Shown: piece by piece, positions 38,661 to 47,518 of the stretch
How positions within the stretch are numbered: position 1 is the first letter of the stretch
Layout: the number at the start of each line of letters is the position of its first letter
From: Hyphomicrobium_A sp963776675
GTDB lineage: Bacteria > Pseudomonadota > Alphaproteobacteria > Rhizobiales > Hyphomicrobiaceae
Reading direction: 5' to 3'
DNA length: 64,000 nucleotides
NCBI GenBank assembly: GCA_963776675.1
Contig: CAVZNR010000057.1
Coordinates: 14,175 to 78,174 of the forward strand
Program-made: the position numbers and the translations under genes
Notes under the pieces: generated by a model
Seen by the model: only the letters and a program-made list of their open reading frames with translations
Told to the model about the DNA's origin: nothing
Databases searched by the model: none

Positions 38661-38828
38661 CCTTAACCCTTTCCTCGGCGCAGAAAGGCACTGATGCCCG
38701 AGCACGGCGAGCGAGACAAGGACTCGTTGGGGGCCCGTTGGTGGGTCGCCGGCTTGTGGATCACGGCCGGTTATCGCACAGTCGCGACGACGGCACGCAC
38801 GGCGGGCGCGGACACGAGGAGTTGGCCC

Positions 38829-39017
38829 ATGGACTGGGACGAGATCAAGCCCAAGCCCGCAACCGGCACCATGATCGGCGAAAATCTTTCCACGCTGTCG
38901 GTCGCCGAGCTCGAGGCGCGCATCGCCGAGCTCGAAAAGGAGATCGCGCGCGTCAAAGTCGAGCTCGATACCAAGCGCCGGCACGAGGATGCCGCCAGCG
39001 CGCTGTTCAAGCGTTAA
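38829..39017 (+). CDS. DUF1192 protein
   Basis: A 62-residue protein starting MDWDEIKPKPATGTMIGE, with NLSTLSVAELEARIAELEKE forming a coiled-coil helix and a basic tail (ALFKR). This is the compact DUF1192 family of alphaproteobacteria. ATG 38829 has AGGAG 7 bp upstream; the frame is open to 38694 but that part looks non-coding. The neighbourhood DUF1192-rcdA-rpmE-ABC exporter is a familiar Hyphomicrobiales arrangement. Function is unknown. Confidence 0.85.
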   Translation: MDWDEIKPKPATGTMIGENLSTLSVAELEARIAELEKEIARVKVELDTKRRHEDAASALFKR

Positions 39018-39171
39018 GCAGAACTTGCGCACAGCAGACTTTTTTGTGTGCACAAGATGCGCGCGCGTCCGCCGTGTCCATGCTCGGAAGAGCGCCCCGC
39101 AAACGTTACGCTTGGCGCGCGCGCTGAGCGCTTCGCATTAAGGCTTTGTTAGGGTTAGGCCGGTAACGTCT

Positions 39172-39267
39172 CGTTATCCAGTCATCTGGATCCTGAGTGG
39201 CACCGCCACTCTGTTTGACGCCTCCCTGTTGACTTCAGAGCCGCTTTCAAAAGCGGCTCTTTTTTTG
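39172..39267 (+). ncRNA. Candidate small RNA with three hairpins and a CCTCCC single-stranded loop
   Basis: Between DUF1192 and rcdA lie three perfect hairpins: ATCCAG-TCAT-CTGGAT (39176-39191), GAGTGGC-ACC-GCCACTC (39195-39211) and a strong terminator (39237-39266). The unpaired linker 39212-39236 contains GACGCCTCCC, an anti-Shine-Dalgarno-like stretch. No open frame fits. The layout resembles the alphaproteobacterial suhB/mmgR (alpha-r8) trans-acting sRNAs, a family match I cannot verify. The 5' end is uncertain. Confidence 0.6.
39237..39266 (+). terminator. Rho-independent terminator of the candidate sRNA
   Basis: AGAGCCGCTT (39237-39246) pairs with AAGCGGCTCT (39251-39260) around TCAA, followed by TTTTTT. 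No coding gene ends close before it (DUF1192 ends 220 bp upstream), which is why an RNA gene is proposed. Confidence 0.85.
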
Positions 39268-39384
39268 CATCAACAGAAACCGTCGGCGATCGCCCCGCTT
39301 TTGGCCATCTTGTTAACTATGGCTTGGCATGGTGTCGTTGTGGTAAGCATTATTATCGGGTGAGTGAGTGTGTCAGATCGTGCC

Positions 39385-39933
39385 ATGAGCAGCAGTTCAC
39401 GTGTCGAGAACCCGCTAGAGCCGCAGAACGTCACCGTCTCATTCGGCGAGCGTTTCCAGGCATCGGAGCAATTCGATCTCGTCTTCAAGGAAGGCATGGC
39501 GCTCGTCGAGCGCACGGCCGCCTACCTTGAGGGTCCGGGGCGCGCCGAGGCCAAGCGCCTCAAGCCTCCCTCCAACGTTCTTTACGCCACCGAAAGCATG
39601 CGCCTCACGACGCGCCTGCTTGATCTGGCGTCCTGGCTCCTCATTCGCCGCGCCATCAAGGAAGGCGAGATGAGCGAGGCGGAGGCACAAAAGAAGCGCA
39701 AGACCGTCTCCTTGCAGGGCACCGCCAAGCCCTCCCACGTCAACGGCCTCGCCGAGCTGCCGAATGGCCTGCAGGACCTGATCGCCGAGAGCCACGCGCT
39801 CAACGAGCGCATCGTCCGTCTCGACCGCGCCTTGAGCCTCAAGGTCGAGGAGGTCGGCGCCAGCAACGAGCCGTTGCTCGCTAATCCGGTCGGCATGCAG
39901 ATGGATCGTTTGCGCGTCGCCTTCGGAAGCTGA
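39385..39933 (+). CDS. rcdA: RcdA-like protein (DUF1465), CtrA-degradation adaptor family
   Basis: A 182-residue protein of the DUF1465 family. Recognised blocks are VSFGERFQASEQFDLVFKEG, MALVERTAAYLEGPGR, SMRLTTRLLDLASWLLIRRA and the helical end ESHALNERIVRLDRAL. In Caulobacter, RcdA works with CpdR and ClpXP to degrade CtrA during the cell cycle; the same role here is by homology. Two starts are possible, ATG 39385 and GTG 39364, neither with a good ribosome binding site. It ends before a hairpin shared with rpmE. Confidence 0.85.
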   Translation: MSSSSRVENPLEPQNVTVSFGERFQASEQFDLVFKEGMALVERTAAYLEGPGRAEAKRLKPPSNVLYATESMRLTTRLLDLASWLLIRRAIKEGEMSEAEAQKKRKTVSLQGTAKPSHVNGLAELPNGLQDLIAESHALNERIVRLDRALSLKVEEVGASNEPLLANPVGMQMDRLRVAFGS

Positions 39934-39984
39934 GCGCTCCCGAGCGCGGGTCCACGCCCCGTCAAAGACGACCCTCGGAATCAA

Positions 39985-40010
39985 GAAGCCCGGCCGCGAG
40001 GCCGGGCTTC
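39985..40010. terminator. Hairpin between convergent rcdA and rpmE
   Basis: GAAGCCCGGCC-GCGA-GGCCGGGCTTC is a perfect 11-bp stem with a GNRA-type tetraloop, placed between the two stops so that it can serve both strands. T tracts are short. Confidence 0.7.
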
Positions 40011-40043
40011 GTGTCATTCCGGGACGGCTGAGACGGATGTGCG

Positions 40044-40268
40044 TCAGAACAGCCCTTCGAACTTCTTCTTGAAGCGCGACAAACGACCGCCGCGGTCGGT
40101 CAGACGCTGATCGCCGCCCGTCCAGGCGGGATGCGTCGTCGGATCGATATCGAGGTGCAGCTCGTCACCCTCGCTGCCGTAGGTCGAGTACGTAATGAAC
40201 TCGGTTCCGTCGGTCATCACCACCTTGATCTGGTGATAGTGCGGGTGCAGATCGGGATCAGTCTTCAT
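40044..40268 (-). CDS. rpmE: 50S ribosomal protein L31
   Basis: A 74-residue protein: HPHYHQIKVVMTDGTEFITY, then GDELHLDIDPTTHPAWTGG and DRGGRLSRFKKKFEGL. It is the type A L31 of alphaproteobacteria and contains no cysteine, so it is the zinc-independent form. ATG 40268 is the conserved start. The length is normal. It stands alone on its strand between rcdA and the ABC exporter. Confidence 0.95.
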   Translation of the reverse strand: MKTDPDLHPHYHQIKVVMTDGTEFITYSTYGSEGDELHLDIDPTTHPAWTGGDQRLTDRGGRLSRFKKKFEGLF

Positions 40269-40509
40269 GGATGGTCTCTTGAATCTGGGCTTGAGGGGCG
40301 CACGGCGCCAAGCATTGGGAGCGGCCTCTATAATGGAGATGGCCCAGACGCACAAGAAGGCGCACAAAGGTGGCACCCATGCGCCCGCCCACACGCCCCG
40401 GTAGTTGCCGCGTCCCCATGCCACTTGAGCACAGGGACCCCGTGAGGCATGGTCCGGCTCTCGCCCGCCCAACCAAGACTATCCGCCTCCAAACGAGCGT
40501 CCTGAAATC

Positions 40510-42348
40510 GTGAGCCGCACCCAGAGCAAAACGCCCAAAACCGAGCCTGAGAGCCCCGGGCTGAGCCCGGCGGCCGACGGAGAGCCCGAGAAGCGCCCGG
40601 CCTCGCTGCGTCCTCTCCTCACGCTGAAACCCTACCTCCTGCGTCACCCGAGAACGCTGGCGCTGGCGGGCCTGGCGCTCGTCGTTTCCGCGGCCGCGAT
40701 GCTCGTCATCCCGCTGGCCGTCCGGCGCGTCATCGATCTCGGCTTCGGTTCCCGCGACGGGCTGTTCGTCGACCGCTACTTTGCCATGCTGATCGTCATC
40801 GGCCTGGTTCTGGCGCTCGCCAGCGCCGCACGCTTCTACTACGTCAACTGGCTGGGCGAGCGCGTCGTCGCCGATCTGCGCTCCGACATCTTCCGCCACA
40901 TCGCCGGACTCGGGCCGGCATTTTTCGAGAAGACGCATTCAGGCGAGGTGATGAGCCGCCTCACGGCCGACACCACGCAGATCAAGGCCGTCGCCGGCTC
41001 CTCGCTCAGCCAGGCCCTGCGCAGCTTCATCATGCTGCTGGGGGCGCTCGGCATGATGTTCGTGACGAGCCCGCGCCTGTCGCTGCTGGTCCTGCTCGCC
41101 ATCCCGGTGATCGTCGTGCCGCTGATCGCCTTCGGCCGCTGGGTGCGCCGTCTGTCGCGCAAAGCCCAGGACACGCTCGCCGAGGCGTCCGCCTACGCAG
41201 CCGAGAACTTGAGCGCGGTGCGCACCATGCAGGCGTTCGCGCACGAGAAGGTCGCCGCAGTGCGCTACAGAAGCGACGTCGAGCGCGCCTTCGAGGCGGC
41301 CCGCGAGCGTATGAAAGCGCGTGCAGCACTGACCGCGCTTGCCATGTTCCTCGTCGTTGCCAGCGTGACAAGCGTGCTGTGGTTCGGTGCGGCCTCCGTC
41401 ATCGGCGGCGACATGACCACGGGCCGGCTCGGCCAGTTCGTGCTCTATGCCGTTTTCGCCGCGGCCGCCTTCGCGCAGATCTCCGAGGTCTGGGGCGAGG
41501 TGGCACAGGCTGCCGGCGCCGCCGAGCGGCTCGCCGAGCTGCTGGCGGTCGAGCCTGAAATCCACTCGCCCGCCAACCCGGTGCCGCTGCCGGTACCCCC
41601 GCGCGGCGACATCGAGTTCAAGTCGGTCCGCTTTGCCTACCCCGACCGGCCGACCTTCGCCGCCATCAACGACGTGTCGTTCCATGTGAAGCCGGGCGAG
41701 ACGGTCGCCGTCGTCGGCCCGTCCGGCGCGGGCAAGAGCACCATCTTCAATCTGCTTTTGCGCTTTTTCGATCCGCAGTCGGGCGCGGTACGCATCGACG
41801 GTGTGAAGGCATGCGATGCGGACCTCGACGACTTGCGCGCGCGCATGGCTCTGGTGCCGCAAGACGTGGCGCTCTTTGCCGACACGCTGGCCGAGAACAT
41901 CCGCTACGGCGTGCCCGACGCGAGCTTGGAGGCGGTCAAGCGCGCGGCCGAGGCAGCGCAGGCCGACGAGTTCATTCGAGCGCTCCCCAACGGCTACGAG
42001 ACACGTCTCGGCGAGCGCGGCATCTCGCTGTCGGGTGGCCAGCGCCAACGCATCGCCATCGCGCGCGCGATCCTCAAGGACGCACCCATCCTGCTCCTCG
42101 ACGAGGCGACGAGCGCGCTCGACGCGGAAAGCGAGGCGCTTGTTCAGCGCGCGCTCGAGCGCGTCATGAAGGGGCGCACGACGCTCGTCATCGCACATCG
42201 CCTCGCGACCGTGCAGAAGGCGAACCGCATCCTGGTCATGGACAAGGGGCGGATCGTCGAGGAAGGCACCCACGCCGAGCTGGTGGCTAAGGGCGGTCTT
42301 TACGGGCGCCTCGCCGAGATGCAGTTCGCCGCCGAGGCTGCCGAATAA
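40510..42348 (+). CDS. ABC exporter, fused permease and ATPase
   Basis: A 612-residue half-transporter. After a polar start come six transmembrane helices (about residues 45-330; first LALAGLALVVSAAAMLVIPL), with EKTHSGEVMSRLTADTTQIK between helices. The ATPase domain has Walker A GPSGAGKST, Q-loop VPQDVALFADTLAENIRYG, signature LSGGQRQRIAIARA, Walker B ILLLDEATSALD and the H-loop IAHRLATVQ. It should dimerise in the inner membrane as an MsbA/multidrug-type exporter. GTG 40510 is the start. Substrate is unknown; position next to rcdA/rpmE is conserved in related bacteria as far as I know. Confidence 0.92.
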   Translation: MSRTQSKTPKTEPESPGLSPAADGEPEKRPASLRPLLTLKPYLLRHPRTLALAGLALVVSAAAMLVIPLAVRRVIDLGFGSRDGLFVDRYFAMLIVIGLVLALASAARFYYVNWLGERVVADLRSDIFRHIAGLGPAFFEKTHSGEVMSRLTADTTQIKAVAGSSLSQALRSFIMLLGALGMMFVTSPRLSLLVLLAIPVIVVPLIAFGRWVRRLSRKAQDTLAEASAYAAENLSAVRTMQAFAHEKVAAVRYRSDVERAFEAARERMKARAALTALAMFLVVASVTSVLWFGAASVIGGDMTTGRLGQFVLYAVFAAAAFAQISEVWGEVAQAAGAAERLAELLAVEPEIHSPANPVPLPVPPRGDIEFKSVRFAYPDRPTFAAINDVSFHVKPGETVAVVGPSGAGKSTIFNLLLRFFDPQSGAVRIDGVKACDADLDDLRARMALVPQDVALFADTLAENIRYGVPDASLEAVKRAAEAAQADEFIRALPNGYETRLGERGISLSGGQRQRIAIARAILKDAPILLLDEATSALDAESEALVQRALERVMKGRTTLVIAHRLATVQKANRILVMDKGRIVEEGTHAELVAKGGLYGRLAEMQFAAEAAE

Positions 42349-42523
42349 CCGCCACTTCCCTGCGCCCTTATCTTTTGCCCGCTCGCCGCGAAGCCCGGTC
42401 GGCATGAGTTGCCTCTACTTCTTAGCCGGATGCTAAGATTGGCCGGTCAAGGTCGGCCCGAAGGCGGCCCACGCTGGTCGGGCCCAATGCCAAGAGACGA
42501 CAAGGGGAGCGAGAAGACCATCC

Positions 42524-43072
42524 ATGGCGACAACTCCGGAGAATGCGTTGACGACAGGTCCCTCGAGTGAAGGTCCAGGCCCCGCACCGTTGTGGGTGTG
42601 GCTGTTGGTGCTGGCGCTCAGCGCGCTTGCCGTCTATGGCGGCTACACGGCCGTCTCCAACTACCAGCGCTACTACGACGCCGAGACCGCGCGCAAAGCC
42701 GTTGCCGTCGACAAGGACCGGCTCGAGGCGAACGTCACCGACCTCAAGCAGCAGGTAGACGAGGCCAACAAGGCCAAGGGCAACCTCGAAAGCGCGCTCA
42801 AGCAATCGGAAGCGAATACGCAGACCGCCGCCGATCAGGTCAGCGACCTGCAAAAGCAGCTCGGCGCCGCGCAGGACAAGATCAAGTCGCTGGAGGAATC
42901 GACCGCTGCCGCAGAGGGCAAAGCCAAGCAGGCCGTCGACGCGAAGGCGGCGCTCGAGAAGGAAGTCGAGGGCTTGAAGAGCAAGCTCAATGAAATCCAG
43001 AGCAAGCTCGACCAGACCTTATCGGATCTGACCAACGCGCAAAAACAGAGCCAGTCGAAACCGCAGCCCTGA
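42524..43072 (+). CDS. Membrane-anchored coiled-coil protein
   Basis: A 182-residue protein with one transmembrane helix (LWVWLLVLALSALAVYGGYT, about 24-44) followed by a continuous coiled coil (about 50-175) rich in Lys, Glu, Ala and Gln, with heptad-like segments such as VDEANKAKGNLESALKQSEA and AALEKEVEGLKSKLNEIQSK. It ends in a Gln/Ser/Pro tail. The topology suggests a periplasmic coiled coil spanning toward the cell wall. No family is recognised. Confidence 0.65.
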   Translation: MATTPENALTTGPSSEGPGPAPLWVWLLVLALSALAVYGGYTAVSNYQRYYDAETARKAVAVDKDRLEANVTDLKQQVDEANKAKGNLESALKQSEANTQTAADQVSDLQKQLGAAQDKIKSLEESTAAAEGKAKQAVDAKAALEKEVEGLKSKLNEIQSKLDQTLSDLTNAQKQSQSKPQP

Positions 43073-43271
43073 TCGCCCTCGGCACGCTCGTAGCAGTTCA
43101 ACCGTTTCAGCTCGATGCCCGGCACTTTCTGTTTGGATGGGTCAGTCACGCTGTTGATCCGGCGAACATCGGTGTTTGGTCGATCAGCGCTGCCACTTTG
43201 TTGTGGTGCCGCGCCCCATAGTGTTATTTATTGCATAAGTCGCTCGTGGGGATTGTTTGGGGGTTGGAATA

Positions 43272-44510
43272 GTGTTTCGTTTTTTGAGCGCGGCTGCGCT
43301 TATCGCTCTCGTCGCTTCGGGAGCATTTGCAGCCGAGAGGCGCGTGGCCGATGCAGCCGATGCCGCGGCCGGCTCCAAAATTGTCGTCGCCCAGGCGGAT
43401 TCCAGCGAAGTCCAAAAAGAAGCCTTCGAGAGCGCCAAAGAACTCGGGACCGTCGAGGCCTGGGACGCATTCCTTTCGAGCTACCCGGACGGTTTCTACG
43501 CCGATCTGGCGCGCGCCTACGTCAAGAAGCTGGCCGAACCTTCGACACCCAATCCCGCAGCGCAAGAGCAGGACACGCAACCGGCACCTGTCGCCTCTCG
43601 AACGGAGACGGTCCACAACGGGCCCGGCAGGTCCGATTGGTACAATGACACCACGCCGTTCGTGGCCAATTCCAAGCGTCCTGCCTATGCGGCGATCGTC
43701 GATGCCGGCGGCGTCCAGCTGACCGCTTTTTGCCATGGCCGCGGGAGCAATCTTCGCATCATCCCGGGCCTTCGCGTGACGAAAGGCAATCCTGGAATCC
43801 TTGCACGCCTGCGCGAGGGGCTGACGTCGGCGCCGTCCGTCACGAATGATCTTGCAAGCGTCTCCATGACGTTCGCCGACGGCACCACAATCGAGGACGT
43901 CGCAGCAACGACGCCGCCGCAGAACGATGAGGTCACGCTCTACGTCGACCGCAAGCTCCCAGAACCGGATGACGAAATGCTCGAGCGGCTCATGGGCGGG
44001 CAGGAAGTGACGATTACGGCAGAGCCATTCGTGGCGAGCTTCCAGCTCGACGGCAGCCGCTCTGCACTCTGCTCGATGATGAACAGGTGCGGGGCAGACG
44101 TTTCCGGATGCGGCGGCGGCAAGTCCTCGCGGGAGGAAGATGAGGACGGTCAAGACGGCAGGATCAACTGCGGCCGCGGACGCACCTGGGTCGGAGCCCA
44201 AGGGAAGTGTGTGTGCGTCGACTCCAGTAGGCATTGGAACGGCAGCCGCTGCGTCCGGGGCAAAGCCAACCGGCCGAAGGGATGCACCGGTGGGCGAACG
44301 TTTGAGCCGCAGACCGGCCGGTGCGAGTGCAACGGCGACAGCGCCTGGAACGGGCGCGCGTGCGTCAAGGAGAACGAGCCGCCGCCGGCAAACCAGGGGC
44401 AGAACAACAACAACGCGCAGATGAAGCAAGCCGTGTGCGCCACACTACAGATTGCCTGTAGTCTCGGACAAAAGAGCTCTTGCGCCAAATTCAACAACGG
44501 CTGCCGCTGA
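43272..44510 (+). CDS. Secreted cysteine-rich protein with EGF-like-spaced repeats
   Basis: A 412-residue exported protein: signal peptide (RFLSAAALIALVASGAFA), an N-terminal helical piece (SAKELGTVEAWDAFLSSYPD) like that of caspase-domain or SEL1-linked proteins, a central domain (PAYAAIVDAGGVQLTAFCHG through YVDRKLPEPDDEMLERLMGG), then two Cys-rich repeats (INCGRGRTWVGAQGKCVCVD and KGCTGGRTFEPQTGRCECNG) with C-x-C spacing, and an Asn/Gln linker before a third Cys cluster (CATLQIACSLGQKSSCAKF). GTG 43272 starts the signal peptide. Role unknown; probably a periplasmic or surface disulfide-rich protein. Confidence 0.68.
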   Translation: MFRFLSAAALIALVASGAFAAERRVADAADAAAGSKIVVAQADSSEVQKEAFESAKELGTVEAWDAFLSSYPDGFYADLARAYVKKLAEPSTPNPAAQEQDTQPAPVASRTETVHNGPGRSDWYNDTTPFVANSKRPAYAAIVDAGGVQLTAFCHGRGSNLRIIPGLRVTKGNPGILARLREGLTSAPSVTNDLASVSMTFADGTTIEDVAATTPPQNDEVTLYVDRKLPEPDDEMLERLMGGQEVTITAEPFVASFQLDGSRSALCSMMNRCGADVSGCGGGKSSREEDEDGQDGRINCGRGRTWVGAQGKCVCVDSSRHWNGSRCVRGKANRPKGCTGGRTFEPQTGRCECNGDSAWNGRACVKENEPPPANQGQNNNNAQMKQAVCATLQIACSLGQKSSCAKFNNGCR

Positions 44511-44536
44511 GGACGGACGTTTCCGTCCAGAAACGC

Positions 44537-45565
44537 CTACCTGTTCGTAAGCTTCAGCTCGATGCGGCGGTTCTGCTGCAGGCTCGCTTCATCGGTTCCG
44601 TTGTTCAGTGGCCGGAACTGGCCGTAGCCCGCCGCTACCAGGCGCGAGGGATCGACGCCGCGACTGACCAGATAGCGCACCACCGAAATGGCACGCGCCG
44701 TCGACAGCTCCCAATTCGAGGGGAACGTCGGACTATTGATCGGCCGTATGTCGGTATGTCCATCGACCTGCAGCGCCCAGTTGATCTCCTTGGGGATCTG
44801 GCGCTCCAGCTCGATGATGGCGGACGCGAGCTGGTCCATGGCCGCAAGGCCCTCCGGCGTCAGCTTGTCGGAGCCGGACGGGAACAGCACCTCGGACTCG
44901 AACACGAAGCGGTCGCCGACGACCTTGATGTCCTTGCGGTTCTTCAAAAGCTCGCGCAGGCGTCCGAAGAAATCCGAGCGGTAGCGCTGCAGCTCCTGCA
45001 CCTGGCGGGCGAGCGCCGCGTTCAGCCGGGCGCCCAGATCCTTGATGCGCGTCTGGCTCTCAGCGTCCTTCTTCTCGGAGGCCTCAAGCGCCTCGTTCAA
45101 GGCGGCGATCTGCCGGCGCAGCGACAAGAGCTGCTGGTTCAAGATGTCGACCTTCGCCAGCGCCTCGTTGGAAATGTTCTTCTGGCTCTCCAGATCCTTC
45201 TCCAGGCCGGAGATGCGCGTCTGCGCCGCCTTCTCCTGCTCGTCGCCGGACAGCGCAAAGCCCGATAGCTTGTTGTTCTCCGTGCGCAGAGACGACAGCG
45301 TCGCCTGCAGAGAGGCCAGCTCGTCTTCCGCCGATTTGGTCTTGCCCTTCTCGAGGGCGAGCAGACTGGTGAGCTCGCTGATCTGCCGCGTCAGACGCTT
45401 TAGCGCGGTATCCTTGCCGCTTGCCTCCTCGCTGGCGAAATACTGCGCCAGCATGAAGATCGACATCAGAAAGATGACGACCAGGAGCAGCGTCGACAGT
45501 ACGTCGACGTAGCCCGGCCAGAAATCGCCGTACTCAGCACTGCGCCGCGTGCGTCCGCGCGCCAT
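44537..45565 (-). CDS. MotB-like stator protein with coiled coil and OmpA domain
   Basis: A 342-residue protein with one N-terminal transmembrane helix (VDVLSTLLLVVIFLMSIFML) preceded by PGYVD, whose Asp sits where MotB/TolR carry the proton-binding Asp. A coiled coil of about 150 residues follows, then an OmpA-like peptidoglycan-binding domain (FPSGSDKLTPEGLAAMDQLA, ALQVDGHTDIRPI, NWELSTARAISVVRYLVSRG, QNRRIELKLTNR). It starts 3 bp after the MotA/TolQ-like gene, so the two probably form one proton-driven complex in the envelope. No flagellar gene is near. Confidence 0.82.
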   Translation of the reverse strand: MARGRTRRSAEYGDFWPGYVDVLSTLLLVVIFLMSIFMLAQYFASEEASGKDTALKRLTRQISELTSLLALEKGKTKSAEDELASLQATLSSLRTENNKLSGFALSGDEQEKAAQTRISGLEKDLESQKNISNEALAKVDILNQQLLSLRRQIAALNEALEASEKKDAESQTRIKDLGARLNAALARQVQELQRYRSDFFGRLRELLKNRKDIKVVGDRFVFESEVLFPSGSDKLTPEGLAAMDQLASAIIELERQIPKEINWALQVDGHTDIRPINSPTFPSNWELSTARAISVVRYLVSRGVDPSRLVAAGYGQFRPLNNGTDEASLQQNRRIELKLTNR

Positions 45566-45568
45566 CTG

Positions 45569-46624
45569 CTAACCCCGGCGGTGCATGTTGCCGGCCAGCT
45601 CGCGCAAAGCGCTCGCCACCTCCGACGATTGCGCCGCCTGCTCGTCGACCCACTCGCGCACCACCTTCTGCTCGGCGCGCATCTGCGACACGAGCTGATT
45701 GACGCCGCGCGCCAGCTCGCGGATCTGCTCCTCGCCACCGCCGCCACCCGCAGGCGCGACCTGTCCGGCGATCGCCTGGTCGGAGAGACGGCTCGACAGG
45801 TCCTCGACCGCACGCTGCATGTGCAGGATCGCGGTCGAAAGCTGGCGGTTCACCTGATCGGTCGACACGTTGCCGCCCGGCGTGAGCTCGGTGATGCCCG
45901 ACAGCCATTCTTCCAGCTCGTTGTAGAAGCGGTTGTGCGCATGCCCCGCCTGCAGCTCCAAAAAGCCCAGAACCAGCGAGCCGGAGAGACCGAGCAACGA
46001 GGACGAGAAGGCGGTGCCCATGCCCTTGAGCGGCGCGGCGAGCCCGGCCTTCAGGTCGGAGAAGAGCGTCACGTTGTCCGTGCCGCTGATGTTGATCGCG
46101 TCGATCGCCCCGCCGACCGAGGTGATGGTCTGCAGCAGTCCCCAGAAGGTGCCGAGCAGGCCGAGGAATACCAGGAGCCCCACGAGATAGCGGCCCGTCT
46201 CGCGCGCCTCGTCGAGGCGCGAGCCGATGGAATCCATGATCGAGCGCATGGAGACCGTCGACAGCGACAGCACGCCGGTGCGATCGCGCAGCAGCGCCGC
46301 CATCGGCGCCAGCAGAATGGGCTGGTGCGAGATCGCAAGCCCCGGGTCGGCGATGCGGAAGGCGTTGACCCAGCGGATCTCGGGATAGAGTCGGATGACC
46401 TGACGGAAGGCGTAGAGGATGCCCAGCAGCAGCACGCCCACGATGAGCCCGTTGAGGCCCGGGTTGTTCATGAAGGAGGCGATCAGCTGCTTGTGGAGGA
46501 TGGCCGCCAGGAAGGTGACCAGGGTGAGAAAGATCAACATACGGATCAGGAAGACGCCGGGAGGCGTGAGGGTCCTGTGGACCAGCGGGGACGAGGCTAG
46601 TTCGGTCTGTCGTCTTCTGGCCAT
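45569..46624 (-). CDS. MotA/TolQ/ExbB-family proton-channel protein
   Basis: A 351-residue inner-membrane protein. Two helices lie in the first 80 residues (FLIRMLIFLTLVTFLAAIL and GLIVGVLLLGILYAF), then a cytoplasmic loop, then two helices in the proton-channel core (YLVGLLVFLGLLGTFWGLLQ and GMGTAFSSSLLGLSGSLVLG) that match MotA/TolQ/ExbB helices 3 and 4. The C-terminal 100 residues are a coiled coil (EEQIRELARGVNQLVSQMRA). It pairs with the MotB-like gene immediately downstream. Confidence 0.82.
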   Translation of the reverse strand: MARRRQTELASSPLVHRTLTPPGVFLIRMLIFLTLVTFLAAILHKQLIASFMNNPGLNGLIVGVLLLGILYAFRQVIRLYPEIRWVNAFRIADPGLAISHQPILLAPMAALLRDRTGVLSLSTVSMRSIMDSIGSRLDEARETGRYLVGLLVFLGLLGTFWGLLQTITSVGGAIDAINISGTDNVTLFSDLKAGLAAPLKGMGTAFSSSLLGLSGSLVLGFLELQAGHAHNRFYNELEEWLSGITELTPGGNVSTDQVNRQLSTAILHMQRAVEDLSSRLSDQAIAGQVAPAGGGGGEEQIRELARGVNQLVSQMRAEQKVVREWVDEQAAQSSEVASALRELAGNMHRRG

Positions 46625-46711
46625 TCCGGATCTCCGCTGCGGGCCGCATTTCGGCGACGGGCGAGATTACCCGAAGCCTTTGCCAGCACAAATCGGCAAG
46701 ATCGTGCCTGG

Positions 46712-47518
46712 CTAACGGGCGGGCGCGGGTGCCTCGGTGATAAGGCGCAAAACCGCCTTTTGCATGTTGCTGTTACCAGCGAGAACCTCGCATTTGTCGA
46801 ACATATCGGGGCCGCCGGAGAGATCCGTCACGGTGCCGCCGGCCTCGCGCACGATCACGATCCCGGCCGCGGTGTCCCACGGCTGGATGTTGCGCTCCCA
46901 GTAGGCATCGAAGCGCCCGGCCGCCGTCCAGGCGAGATCGAGCGCGGCCGATCCGGTGCGCCGCACGCCGGCGACCTCCTGCATCACGTGGCGGATCTCG
47001 CTGGCAAAGCGCGCATGCCCCGGGCGGCCCAGATGGGGAATGCCGGTCGTCACCAGCGCATCCGAAAGTTGCTTGCGCGCCGCCACCCGCAGCCGGCGCC
47101 GGTCGTTGAGATAGGCGCCCTTGCCCTTCTCGGCCGTGTACATTTCGTCGGCGATCGGGTTGTAGACGATACCAGCGACGAGCTGACCTTCGCGCTCCAG
47201 CCCGATGGAGATGGAGAACAGCGGCACGCCGTGTAGAAAGTTCGTCGTTCCGTCGAGCGGATCGACGATCCAGCGGTGCGTGCGGTCGTCGCCCACGACC
47301 TCGCCACGCTCCTCCATGAGGAAGCTGTAGCCCGGCCGCGCCTTCGCCAGCTCGCGGTAGATGATGTCCTCGGCCTTGTGATCGGCTGCGGAGACGAAAT
47401 TGCCCGGTCCCTTCACCGACACCTGCAGGTTCTCCACCTCGCCGAAATCGCGCGTGAGGCTGCGGCCGGCCTTGCGGGCGGCGCCAATCATCACGTTCAT
47501 CAGTGCGGAGGCGGGCAT
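46712..47518 (-). CDS. suhB: Inositol monophosphatase family protein
   Basis: A 268-residue Mg-dependent phosphatase. Metal-site motifs: FLMEERGEVVGD, WIVDPLDGTTNFLHGVPLFS near residue 85 and the second motif WDTAAGIVIVREAGGTVTDL near 220; the RRTGSAALDLAW block is also typical. These fit SuhB-type inositol-1-monophosphatases. It is in one direction with the stator pair (87 bp before it) and the Sel1 gene. The natural substrate could be inositol phosphate or another sugar phosphate. Confidence 0.88.
   Translation of the reverse strand: MPASALMNVMIGAARKAGRSLTRDFGEVENLQVSVKGPGNFVSAADHKAEDIIYRELAKARPGYSFLMEERGEVVGDDRTHRWIVDPLDGTTNFLHGVPLFSISIGLEREGQLVAGIVYNPIADEMYTAEKGKGAYLNDRRRLRVAARKQLSDALVTTGIPHLGRPGHARFASEIRHVMQEVAGVRRTGSAALDLAWTAAGRFDAYWERNIQPWDTAAGIVIVREAGGTVTDLSGGPDMFDKCEVLAGNSNMQKAVLRLITEAPAPAR

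Noticed and set aside
44537..46624. Zorya anti-phage system (ZorA/ZorB-like pair)
   Set aside because: The channel and OmpA-domain partner resemble ZorAB in layout, but there is no zorC, zorD or zorE helicase/nuclease gene nearby. The surrounding genes are metabolic or envelope genes.
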